A stretch of 23,593 bases of DNA from an uncultured Collinsella sp. (GTDB lineage: Bacteria; Actinomycetota; Coriobacteriia; Coriobacteriales; Coriobacteriaceae). Positions 15,219 to 22,475 of this stretch are shown piece by piece (within the stretch, counting starts at the first letter, position 1; every line of letters begins with the position of its first letter). The stretch spans positions 1-23,593 of the forward strand of contig CATYHY010000005.1 of the NCBI GenBank assembly GCA_958407085.1, in the 5' to 3' direction. Under the pieces are notes generated by a model, which saw only the letters and a list, made by a program, of their open reading frames with translations, ran no database searches and was not told the origin of the DNA. The translations under genes and the position numbers were made by a program.

Positions 15219-16382
15219 ATGTCGATAAATATTGAGCAGCCGTTGCCGCGCACGTTTGAGGAGTTCAACGAGCAGCGCAAGGCGGCGTTTATTCGCGTCA
15301 AGGATTATAAGCAGGCGGGTAATCGCCTGGTCGGCTTTTTGTGCAGCTATACGCCGCTCGAGATTATCGATGCCGCGGGGGCTGCGAGCGTGGCGCTGTG
15401 CGGTACGTCCGATGAGGTGATTCCCGAGGCCGAGAAGGTGCTGCCGGCAAATCTGTGCCCGCTCATCAAGTCGACGTACGGTTTTGCCTATTCGCAAAAG
15501 TGCCCGTTTACGTACTTTAGCGACATGATCATCGGCGAGACCACCTGCGACGGCAAGAAGAAGATGTACGAGTTACTTAACGAGCTCAAGCGCACGCACA
15601 TTCTGTACCTGCCACAGGGTCGCGATCGCGCCTACGAGCGCGAGGGCTGGTACGAGGAGTGCCGTCTGCTCAAGGAGGAGCTCGAGAACTTCTACGGTAT
15701 TACGATCACCGATGACGACCTGCGCGCTGCCGTCCGTCGTCGCAATCGCCTGCGTGCTGCCCAGCTCGAGATGTTTGCGCTGCAGGCCAACCAGCCGGCG
15801 GCTATGAGCGGCGTCGACCTGATGAGCACCATGTTTGCCGGTACGTTCAGCTTTGATATCGAGGCCTATACGCAGCAGCTGGAGCAAAAGGTTGTCAAGC
15901 TGCGCGAGGCCTACGACGCGGGCGAGCGCCCGGTTGCGGCGGATGCCAAGCGCATTCTGATTACCGGCTGCCCGGTGGGCGGCGTGATCAACAAGATTGG
16001 CCGCACCATCGAGTCCAACGGCGGCGTGGTTGTGTGCATGGACGACTGCTCGGGCGAGCGCACGGCGGCCATGATGATCGACCCGGAGGCTCCCGACATC
16101 CTGCGCGCCATTGCCGACCGCTACCTGGATATCAACTGCTCGGTCATGACGCCCAACGACGGACGCATGGAAAACACCTTGGCCATGTGCGAGAAGTATC
16201 ATGTCGATGGGGTAGTGGAGAGCGTGCTGCAGGCCTGCCACACCTTTAACGTGGAGAGCGCGCGCATGCAGGAGGCCGTCGAGGGTGCGGGTATTCCGTA
16301 TATGAAGATCGAGACCGACTACAGCAACGGTGACATGGGCCAGATCGAGACCCGCATCGCCGCCTTCATCGAAACCCTGTAG
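15219..16382 (+). CDS. 2-hydroxyacyl-CoA dehydratase / double-cubane protein family, paralogue B
   Basis: A 387-residue paralogue of the preceding protein. Eight cysteines align with it: C42, C61, C80 (NLCPLIKS), C95 (KCPF), C110 (ETTCDGKKK), C277 (DDCSG), C307 (DINCSVMTPNDGRM) and C340. It lacks about 40 N-terminal residues of paralogue A. Both retain the cluster ligands, so neither looks degenerate, and they may form a heterodimer or two homodimers served by the one activase downstream. GGAG lies close before ATG 15219; a start at 15183 has no such site. The 150-base gap after paralogue A holds only a small hairpin. Confidence 0.85.
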   Translation: MSINIEQPLPRTFEEFNEQRKAAFIRVKDYKQAGNRLVGFLCSYTPLEIIDAAGAASVALCGTSDEVIPEAEKVLPANLCPLIKSTYGFAYSQKCPFTYFSDMIIGETTCDGKKKMYELLNELKRTHILYLPQGRDRAYEREGWYEECRLLKEELENFYGITITDDDLRAAVRRRNRLRAAQLEMFALQANQPAAMSGVDLMSTMFAGTFSFDIEAYTQQLEQKVVKLREAYDAGERPVAADAKRILITGCPVGGVINKIGRTIESNGGVVVCMDDCSGERTAAMMIDPEAPDILRAIADRYLDINCSVMTPNDGRMENTLAMCEKYHVDGVVESVLQACHTFNVESARMQEAVEGAGIPYMKIETDYSNGDMGQIETRIAAFIETL

Positions 16383-16390
16383 GTGACGGT

Positions 16391-16421
16391 ATGTGACAAA
16401 GGTACTGTCCCTTTGTTACAT
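16391..16421. repeat. 31-bp palindromic repeat, family B, copy 2
   Basis: A 12-bp stem (16391-16402 with 16410-16421, one G:U pair) matches the xpt terminator palindrome at 4740-4770 in 28 of 31 positions. Here no T-run follows and it lies inside an apparent operon, nine bases after the paralogue B stop, so it is more likely a repeat or mRNA-processing hairpin than a full terminator. Confidence 0.8.
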
Positions 16422-16486
16422 GTGAGGGAGGATGCCAAGGCGCCTGAACGCGCCGCTACCTTTGATGTTTAGATTGGGAGAGAGCC

Positions 16487-17251
16487 ATGATAGGGATCGG
16501 GATCGATATCGGGTCTACGGCGGCTAAGGCTGCTGTGGTCGACGGGGAGGGTTCGGTGGCGTGGACGTGCGTGCAGCCAACCGGGTTCTCCTCGGTCGAT
16601 GCTTCCGAGCGGCTGCGCGAGGCGCTGGCAGCGGCCGGCTATGACGTGACGGGCGACGATGTTCGCGTGGTCGCGACTGGCTACGGCCGTGTCGCCGTGC
16701 CCTATGCGCACAAGGTTGTGACCGAGATCACCTGCCACGGTACCGGTGCCGTGCGCCTATTTGGCGACCACGGCACCGTGATCGATCTGGGCGGCCAGGA
16801 CACCAAGGTCATTCAGCTTAAAAGTGGCCGCGTGGCCAAGTTTGCCATGAACGACAAGTGCGCCGCCGGCACGGGGCGCTTTTTGGAGATTATGGCCGAC
16901 CGCCTAGGCATTTCCCAGCAGCAGATGGCCGACCTGGCGCGTTCCGGCGAGCCCACCAAGATCAGCAGCATGTGCACGGTGTTTGCCGAAAGCGAGGTCA
17001 TCAGCCTGATCGGCCGCGGTGAGCCGCGCGAGAACATCGCCCGTGGTGTGATCGAGAGTGTCGTGTCGCGCGTTGCCACTATGGCCGGGCAGGCCGCGGG
17101 CGCCCCGTACTACCTGACCGGTGGCCTGTGCGAGAACGCTTACGTTGTGGAGAGGCTGGCAGCGCTGCTGGGGTCGCCGATCACCACCTCGCCCCAGGCT
17201 CGCTTTGCCGGAGCGATCGGCGCGGCGATTCGTGCACAGGCGCTCAATTAA
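16487..17251 (+). CDS. Acyl-CoA dehydratase activase (HgdC/BadF-type ATPase)
   Basis: A 254-residue ASKHA-fold ATPase. Visible motifs are the phosphate-1 loop GIDIGSTAAKAAV (5-17), ATGYGR, the phosphate-2 motif IDLGGQDTK (99-107) and NDKCAAGTGRFLE, with C125. C163 in SSMCTVFAESEV and C125 should together hold the single [4Fe-4S] cluster bridging the homodimer. ATP hydrolysis drives an electron from this cluster to the partner protein at very low potential. Being the only activase here, it presumably serves both paralogues upstream. The start follows GGGAGAGAG. Confidence 0.92.
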   Translation: MIGIGIDIGSTAAKAAVVDGEGSVAWTCVQPTGFSSVDASERLREALAAAGYDVTGDDVRVVATGYGRVAVPYAHKVVTEITCHGTGAVRLFGDHGTVIDLGGQDTKVIQLKSGRVAKFAMNDKCAAGTGRFLEIMADRLGISQQQMADLARSGEPTKISSMCTVFAESEVISLIGRGEPRENIARGVIESVVSRVATMAGQAAGAPYYLTGGLCENAYVVERLAALLGSPITTSPQARFAGAIGAAIRAQALN

Positions 17252-17323
17252 TGCACCCGCTGCAGGCTCGCATTCATGCGTATACTGGGAGAAAATGATT
17301 GACCGAAGAGAGAGGAGGTATCG

Positions 17324-18373
17324 ATGGCTGACGATCAGATTAAGCTCACGTCCATGACGGCCGCGAGCGGTTGAGCCGCTAAGTTGGCTCCCGGAGCCCT
17401 CGCCCAGGTCCTGGGCGACTTACCCAATGTGCATAACGACAACTTGCTCGTGGGGTTCGATACCTCCGACGATGCGAGCGTCTTTCGCGTCGGCGATAAC
17501 CTGGGCCTCGTTCAGTCCGTCGACTTTTTCCCGCCGATGGTCGACGACCCTTTTCTGTTTGGCCAGATCGCCGCGGCCAACTCGCTGTCGGACATCTACG
17601 CCATGGGCGGGCGGCCGAGCCATGCCATGAACCTGCTTTGCATACCCAGCTGCCTGGGCGTCGAGGTCGCCGGTCAGATTCTGGCGGGCGGCGCTGACAA
17701 GTGCGTCGAGGCCGGTTGCTCCATCGCGGGCGGTCACACCATCAACGATGACGAGCCCAAGTACGGCCTGTCCGTGAGCGGTTTTGTCGCGCTCGACCGC
17801 ATGCTCGCCAACAGCGGCGCGCGCGTGGGCGATGTCCTGCTGCTGACCAAGGCGATCGGCTCGGGCATCATCACCACGGCCATTAAGGGCGAGCTCATCG
17901 AGCAGGGCGAGGCCGCAGCCATGTTTGACTCGATGCGCACCCTCAACGAGGCCCCGATCCGTTTGGCCGAGGGACTCGAGCTTCACGGCTGCACCGACAT
18001 CACGGGCTTTGGCCTGATCGGGCATGCGTGCGAGATGGCCGAGGGCTCGGGCGTGCAGATTGAGCTTGCGTCGGGGGCGGTGCCGCTCTTTGACCAGGTG
18101 CTCGATATGGCACGTCTGGGCATTATCCCTGCCGGCGCCTACCGCAACCAGGATTTCTTTGGCCCGCGCGTGATGGCCGACGATGATCTGGAGCCGGGTA
18201 TGTTGGATGCGCTGTACGATCCGCAGACCTCGGGCGGTTTGCTCATCGCGGCGCCTGCTGCCGATGTGGATGGGCTTGCGCGTCGCCTGCATGCCGAGGG
18301 GCGCATCGCGGCCGTTGTCGGGCGCGTGTGCGAGGCGGAGCCGGGCGGTCCTGCCGTCCGCGTTGTTCGCTAG
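17324..18373 (+). CDS. selD: Selenide, water dikinase SelD, selenoprotein (in-frame UGA at codon 17)
   Basis: This enzyme makes selenophosphate from selenide and ATP. The gene reads as 349 residues if the TGA at 17372-17374 is decoded as selenocysteine. Sec17 falls exactly where E. coli SelD has its catalytic Cys17, in ASG-U-AAKLAPG, with Lys20 also kept. The rest is intact: VGFDTSDDASVF, QSVDFFPPMVDDP, GGHTINDDEPKYG and the C-terminal DPQTSGGLL. GAGGAGG lies before ATG 17324. A conventional gene finder would start downstream of the TGA and lose the active site. It lies 72 bases after the activase and leads a run of Se/S genes. Confidence 0.93.
17400..17418 (+). promoter_or_regulatory. Bacterial SECIS-like hairpin for selD recoding
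   Basis: TCGCCCAG (17400-17407) pairs perfectly with CTGGGCGA (17411-17418). The apical sequence AGGTC lies 32 bases after the UGA, as in the E. coli fdhF SECIS, whose loop carries GGUCU. A second hairpin, GGCTCC/GGAGCC (17386-17398), lies between. Confidence 0.75.
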
Positions 18374-18433
18374 CCCGCACGTTTATGTAACTGTTTGCCG
18401 TTCTCTAGAACGGCTCTTTCGAAAGGAAAAACT

Positions 18434-19060
18434 ATGTCTACCAAAATTGAAGTCAATGCCATGGGCGATGCCTGCCCGCTGCCCGTCGTCAAGACGCTTA
18501 AGGCACTCAAACAGCTTGATGGCGAGGGTGCCGTGGTGACCTCGGTCGATAACGAGACCGCCGTCAAGAACATCTCCAAGATGGCGCAGGAGAAGGGCTG
18601 CACGGCCTCGGTCGAGAAGGTTTCTGACGCCGAGTGGCATGTGACCGTGGCGACCTCTGGCGCCGTTGCCGTGGCCGATCCTGAGCAGGATGGCGCTGCC
18701 TTCTGCGACGCCAGCGCCGGCAAGGGCAAACTCGTCATTTCCGTCTACACCGATTGCATGGGCCGTGGCGACGACGAGCTGGGCCACAAGCTCATGAAGG
18801 CGTTTATCTTTGCCGTGACGCAGCAGGAGGAACTGCCCGCGACCATGCTGTTCTACAACGGCGGTGCCAAGCTCACCGTCGAGGGCTCGCCGGTGCTCGA
18901 TGACCTGAAGGGCCTGGCGGAGCAGGGCGTCGAGATCCTTACCTGCGGTACCTGCCTGGACCACTTTGGCATTAAGGACCAGCTTGCCGTGGGCGAGGTC
19001 ACGAACATGTACGTGATCGTCGAAAAGATGGAGCAGGCCGGCCGCATCGTGCGCCCGTAG
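18434..19060 (+). CDS. yedF: Selenium metabolism protein YedF (TusA-like plus DsrE-like domains)
   Basis: A 208-residue two-domain protein. The N-terminal TusA/SirA-like domain has the CPLP motif at 14-17, whose cysteine carries persulfide or perselenide in this fold. The second half (from ~100) is DsrE-like, with C108, the CGTC pair (171/174) in LTCGTCLDHFG and the closing VGEVTNMYVIVE typical of YedF. YedF occurs together with SelD across genomes, so a role in selenium handling is expected but its reaction is not known. GAAAGGA precedes the ATG; it lies 60 bases after selD. Confidence 0.88.
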   Translation: MSTKIEVNAMGDACPLPVVKTLKALKQLDGEGAVVTSVDNETAVKNISKMAQEKGCTASVEKVSDAEWHVTVATSGAVAVADPEQDGAAFCDASAGKGKLVISVYTDCMGRGDDELGHKLMKAFIFAVTQQEELPATMLFYNGGAKLTVEGSPVLDDLKGLAEQGVEILTCGTCLDHFGIKDQLAVGEVTNMYVIVEKMEQAGRIVRP

Positions 19061-19079
19061 CGTATTGGTTGGAGTTGCC

Positions 19080-19331
19080 ATGAGGGAGAAGCGCCCGGCG
19101 CTTGTCATCACGTTTCCTACCACGGCGGCCGCCATGGGTTGCGAGTCCCTGTGCGTCGAGCGCGGCCTTCCCGGGCGAACGATTCCCGTGCCCGGGGAGG
19201 TCGCTGCCGGCTGCGGTCTGGCGTGGAAGGCGTCGCCTGCCGATGAGGAGCTGCTGCGCGGCGAACTCGCCGCGGCGGGCGTTCCTACCGAGGGCTATAC
19301 CGTGATTGATATGTGGGAGGTCGTGCGATGA
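19080..19331 (+). CDS. DUF3343 protein, putative Se/S carrier
   Basis: An 83-residue protein matching the small DUF3343 family: TFPTTAAAMGCESLC near the start, then RTIPVPGEVAAGCGLAWK, where the Cys before Gly-Leu-Ala is the conserved one. The family is suspected to carry selenium or sulfur and often lies beside SelD, YedF or class V cysteine desulfurases, as here. The start at 19080 follows GGTTGGAG. Its stop overlaps the next start (ATGA), showing translational coupling. Confidence 0.85.
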   Translation: MREKRPALVITFPTTAAAMGCESLCVERGLPGRTIPVPGEVAAGCGLAWKASPADEELLRGELAAAGVPTEGYTVIDMWEVVR

Positions 19332-20467
19332 TCTACCTGGATAACGCGGCGACGACCATGCACAAGCCGCAGACGGTCATCGATGCCGTGACGCAGGCGA
19401 TGTGCTCGCTTGGCAATGCCGGACGCGGCGCGACGTCGGGTGCGCTCGACGCGGCGCGTACCATCCACGGCTGTCGCGCCAAGCTTGCGCGCTTGCTGGG
19501 CTGCCCGCGTGCTGACCATGTGTGTTTTACGCCCAACTCCACCGCGGCGCTCAACACCGTCATCAATGGCGTGGTGCGCCCCGGCGACCGTGTGGTCACG
19601 ACGGTGCTCGAGCACAACTCCGTGCTGCGTCCGCTCAACCGCCTGGCGGCAGAGCAGGGCGTGACCGTTGAGCATGCGGGTTGCGACGCGAACGGCGCGC
19701 TCGACTACGACGAGCTCGAGCGGTTGGTCACGCCGGGCACGCGTGCCGTGGTGGTGACACACGCCTCCAATGTGACCGGCAACGCGGTCGACGTTTCGCG
19801 TGTGGCTGCCATCGCGCATGCGGCCGGCGCGCTTGCGATCGTCGACGCCTCGCAGTCTGCCGGTACGGCGAAGATTGACATGGATGCCATGGGGCTCGAC
19901 GTGGTGTGCTTTACCGGCCACAAGGGGCTCATGGGACCCCAAGGCACCGGCGGCCTGGCCGTGGCGGAGGGCATTGACGTGGCTCCGTGGGCCATGGGTG
20001 GCACGGGCGTGCACAGTTTCGATGCGCTGCAGCCGCTTGAGTGGCCCACGCGTCTTGAGGCGGGCACGCTCAACGGTCACGGCATCGCAGGACTTTCCGC
20101 AGGTCTTGACTTTATCGAGGCACAAGGCGGGGTCGAGGCGATTGCGGCTCGTGAGCGTGCGCTCGCCGATCGCTTCCTTGCCGGTGTGCGCAAGATTCCG
20201 GGGATTAAGCTCTACGGTGCGTTTGACCAGCCCATGCGTTCGGCGATCGTGTCGCTCAACGTGGGCGATATCGACTCTGCCGAGATCTCGGATGCGCTCA
20301 TGCAAGGGTGGGGGATTGCGACGCGCCCCGGCGCTCATTGCGCTCCGCTCATGCACCGCGCACTCGGGACCGAGCGCCAGGGTATCGTTCGCTTCTCGTT
20401 TGGGTATTTCAACACGGACGAGGAAGTCGATACCGCGATTGACGCTTTGCGCGATTTAGCCTGCTAG
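19328..20467 (+). CDS. Class V aminotransferase, cysteine desulfurase-like (EF2568 type)
   Basis: A 379-residue PLP enzyme related to NifS/SufS. It starts with MIYLDNAATT, binds PLP through K199 in CFTGHKGLMGPQGTGG, and has the active-site cysteine C338 in RPGAHCAPLMHR, followed by the family's RFSFGYFNTDEEVD. It should release sulfur or selenium from cysteine or selenocysteine onto a protein carrier. Coupling to the Se/S carrier, and the neighbourhood of selD and yedF, suggest it feeds selenium to SelD. This type is known beside selenium-dependent molybdenum hydroxylase genes in other bacteria. Confidence 0.9.
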   Translation: MIYLDNAATTMHKPQTVIDAVTQAMCSLGNAGRGATSGALDAARTIHGCRAKLARLLGCPRADHVCFTPNSTAALNTVINGVVRPGDRVVTTVLEHNSVLRPLNRLAAEQGVTVEHAGCDANGALDYDELERLVTPGTRAVVVTHASNVTGNAVDVSRVAAIAHAAGALAIVDASQSAGTAKIDMDAMGLDVVCFTGHKGLMGPQGTGGLAVAEGIDVAPWAMGGTGVHSFDALQPLEWPTRLEAGTLNGHGIAGLSAGLDFIEAQGGVEAIAARERALADRFLAGVRKIPGIKLYGAFDQPMRSAIVSLNVGDIDSAEISDALMQGWGIATRPGAHCAPLMHRALGTERQGIVRFSFGYFNTDEEVDTAIDALRDLAC

Positions 20468-20481
20468 AGCGTATATACTTG

Positions 20482-20511
20482 CGGGACGGGTGTTTTTCCC
20501 GTCCCGTTTTT
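20482..20511 (+). terminator. Rho-independent terminator of the selenium gene cluster
   Basis: CGGGACGGG (20482-20490) pairs with CCCGTCCCG (20498-20506) around TGTTTTT, followed by five T residues. A TATACT at 20474-20479 just upstream could be a -10 for brnQ, but no -35 fits. Confidence 0.85.
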
Positions 20512-20534
20512 GTTTCGACCCGAAAGGTGTGCAT

Positions 20535-21893
20535 ATGGTCTCATCCGCTCCGCGCGGTTTGCGCTCCGACCATGTCGTTACCGTCGGCATTGCGCTGTTC
20601 TCGATGCTCTTTGGTGCCGGTAACCTCATCATTCCGCCGCTGCTGGCACTTCAGGCCGGCACGGCCACGCCGCTTGCCATGATTGGCTTTTTGATTGCCG
20701 CTATCGGTCTGCCTGTTATGGGGTTTATCGCCGTGGCGCTCGCCGGAACGGCGCGCGAGCTTGCCGGCCGCGTGCACCCCAAGTTTGGCGAATTCTTCGT
20801 TGCGGCGGTGTATCTGGCCATCGGCCCGTGCCTGGCCATTCCGCGCACGAGCTCTACGGCGTTCGAAATGCTGGTGCCGCTGCTACCCGAGGGCGTTTCG
20901 CTCGGCACGGCACGTCTGGTGTTTGCGATTGGGTTCTTCGTCGTCGCGTTTGCGCTCACGCTGCGCCCGGGTGTCATCACGCGCGTGCTCGGTCGCATTA
21001 CGGGTCCCGCGCTCATTGCGCTCATCGTGCTGGTCGTGGGTGCTGCCGTGATCTCGCCGCTGGGACCGGCTGCCGCGCCTCAGGCTCCCTACGATGCAGG
21101 CGCCGCCGTGCAGGGCTTTCTGACTGGCTATCAGACCATGGACCTGCTCGCGTCGCTCGCCTTCGGCATCATCATCGCCGAGACCATCCACGAGTTGGGT
21201 GTTACCGATGACAAGCGCGTGGCCTTTGAGATTTCGCGTTCCGGTGTGATCGCCGGCGTGCTCATGGCCGTCATCTACTGCGGTTTGGCCCTTGCCGGTA
21301 TGCAGCTCGGCACCGTGATGCCCGACGCTACCAACGGCGCTGCCATCCTTGCCCGCTCTGCCTCCATGCACTTTGGCCTTGCCGGCACGGTCGTGGTCTT
21401 CGCCATCTTCTTTCTCGCCTGCATGAACGTGTGCATTGGCCTTATCAGCTGCTGCTCGCGTTATTTTTGCGAAACGTATGTGTTCGATGGGGGAGCGGAG
21501 GCGCCCGAGGAGGCCATGCGCCGTCCCTTTGCGGTTCTCGCCTTTGTGTTCGCAGCGTTTTCGTGCGTGCTCTCCAATGTGGGCCTCGACGTGATCCTTA
21601 TGTTCTCGGTGCCCATGCTCAACGCTTTGTATCCCGTTGCCATCGTGCTGGTGCTGATGGGCCTGGTGCACGGTTTTTGCGACGCGCATCCGCAAGTGTG
21701 GGTTTGGGTCGGCGGCGTCGTCGCGGTGCAGAGCGTGATCACCTCGGTCCGCGATGCGTTCTTTGCGGGCGCGTGGCTGCCGTTCGATGCGCTGCCGTCG
21801 GCGGATATCGGTGCCGCGTGGGCGCCGGTTGCCGTGGTGGCGTTTGTGATCGGCCTGCTCCATAGTCGTTTTGTTGCACATTCGAGGAGCTAA
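20535..21893 (+). CDS. brnQ: Branched-chain amino acid transport carrier (BrnQ/LIVCS family)
   Basis: A 452-residue polytopic membrane protein with about 12 hydrophobic helices. GIALFSMLFGAGNLIIPP at the first helix is the family signature, followed by AIGPCLAIPRTSSTAFE and GYQTMDLLASLAFGIIIAETI, which line the transport path. It should import leucine, isoleucine and valine with Na+ or H+. GAAAGG lies seven bases before ATG 20535; the longer reading from 20490 begins inside the upstream terminator. It appears to be transcribed alone. Confidence 0.92.
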   Translation: MVSSAPRGLRSDHVVTVGIALFSMLFGAGNLIIPPLLALQAGTATPLAMIGFLIAAIGLPVMGFIAVALAGTARELAGRVHPKFGEFFVAAVYLAIGPCLAIPRTSSTAFEMLVPLLPEGVSLGTARLVFAIGFFVVAFALTLRPGVITRVLGRITGPALIALIVLVVGAAVISPLGPAAAPQAPYDAGAAVQGFLTGYQTMDLLASLAFGIIIAETIHELGVTDDKRVAFEISRSGVIAGVLMAVIYCGLALAGMQLGTVMPDATNGAAILARSASMHFGLAGTVVVFAIFFLACMNVCIGLISCCSRYFCETYVFDGGAEAPEEAMRRPFAVLAFVFAAFSCVLSNVGLDVILMFSVPMLNALYPVAIVLVLMGLVHGFCDAHPQVWVWVGGVVAVQSVITSVRDAFFAGAWLPFDALPSADIGAAWAPVAVVAFVIGLLHSRFVAHSRS

Positions 21894-21904
21894 GGCATCA
21901 ATGC

Positions 21905-21933
21905 TTGCACAGGCGGGGAGTCTCCCCTATAAT
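21905..21933 (+). promoter_or_regulatory. Promoter of the tRNA-Pro/tRNA-Gly pair
   Basis: TTGCAC (21905-21910) and a perfect TATAAT (21928-21933) are separated by exactly 17 bases, about 50 bases before the first tRNA. The spacer contains a small GGGGA/TCCCC hairpin. Confidence 0.75.
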
Positions 21934-21984
21934 TTCCTTCGCTTTGGGACACGCAAGGTTTAGGCCTTAGCTGCTCAACACCTT

Positions 21985-22061
21985 CGGGACGTGGCGCAGT
22001 TTGGTAGCGCGCCTGCTTTGGGAGCAGGATGTCGCAGGTTCAAATCCTGTCGTCCCGACCA
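21985..22061 (+). tRNA. tRNA-Pro (anticodon TGG)
   Basis: A 77-nt tRNA. The acceptor stem CGGGACG pairs with CGTCCCG; the anticodon stem CCTGC/GCAGG encloses the loop TTTGGGA with TGG at its centre; the T arm has GGTTCAAATCC. CCA is encoded at 22059-22061. Confidence 0.97.
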
Positions 22062-22067
22062 TATCTT

Positions 22068-22141
22068 GCGGGCGTAGTTCAATGGTAGAACCCCAGCCTT
22101 CCAAGCTGATGACGCGGGTTCGATTCCCGTCGCCCGCTCCA
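22068..22141 (+). tRNA. tRNA-Gly (anticodon TCC)
   Basis: A 74-nt tRNA six bases after tRNA-Pro. The acceptor stem GCGGGCG pairs with CGCCCGC; the anticodon loop CTTCCAA carries TCC; the T arm has GGTTCGATTCC. CCA is encoded at 22139-22141. Confidence 0.97.
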
Positions 22142-22153
22142 TAGGATAGTTTT

Positions 22154-22190
22154 AACGGCTTTGGCTCTATTTGGTGCCAGAGCCGTTTTC
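22154..22190 (+). terminator. Terminator after the tRNA pair
   Basis: AACGGCTTTGGC (22154-22165) pairs with GCCAGAGCCGTT (22176-22187), one G:U, ending in TTTT. Confidence 0.8.
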
Positions 22191-22220
22191 ATATACATGC
22201 CGGGGACCCCACATCCCCTC

Positions 22221-22293
22221 CTAAGTTGCGGTGAAATACGGACTGTTTTCCGGCTTTTATGGCCCATGTAGTCCGTATTTCACCGCAACTATT
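22221..22293. repeat. 73-bp palindromic repeat, family A, copy 2
   Basis: Perfect 20-bp arms (22225-22244 with 22270-22289) around a 25-nt centre, the same geometry as at 5182-5254. The arm reads AATACGGACT where copy 1 has AATAGGGACT, and the opposite arm changes to match. It lies 31 bases after the tRNA terminator. The remaining 22294-22475 holds GGTCG/CGACC around TAG (22324-22336), a 9-bp direct repeat AGCTTTTGG at 22385 and 22396, and the upstream region of the last gene. Confidence 0.9.
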
Positions 22294-22475
22294 TGTAAGG
22301 TTGGATTTTGATGCCGTTGGGAGGGTCGTAGCGACCGTCTACCGAGAGTGGAAATATTTTTTGAAGCTCTGACCTGCGACGTCAAGCTTTTGGTCAGCTT
22401 TTGGCAAGGCCTGCGGACGGAAGCATGCGATAGCGTAATGGTATTCTCTCCGCCGTGATGGTTATGGGGTTGGCC

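Noticed and set aside
13692..15497. A 601-codon open frame on the minus strand opposite the dehydratase-like genes
   Set aside because: It is antisense to a gene with clear conserved motifs, has no recognisable domains or ribosome site, and long antisense frames are common in GC-rich DNA.
17384..17386. TTG start for a shortened selD after the TGA
   Set aside because: It would remove the catalytic residue and has no ribosome site, whereas ATG 17324 has GAGGAGG and the readthrough keeps the conserved N-terminus.
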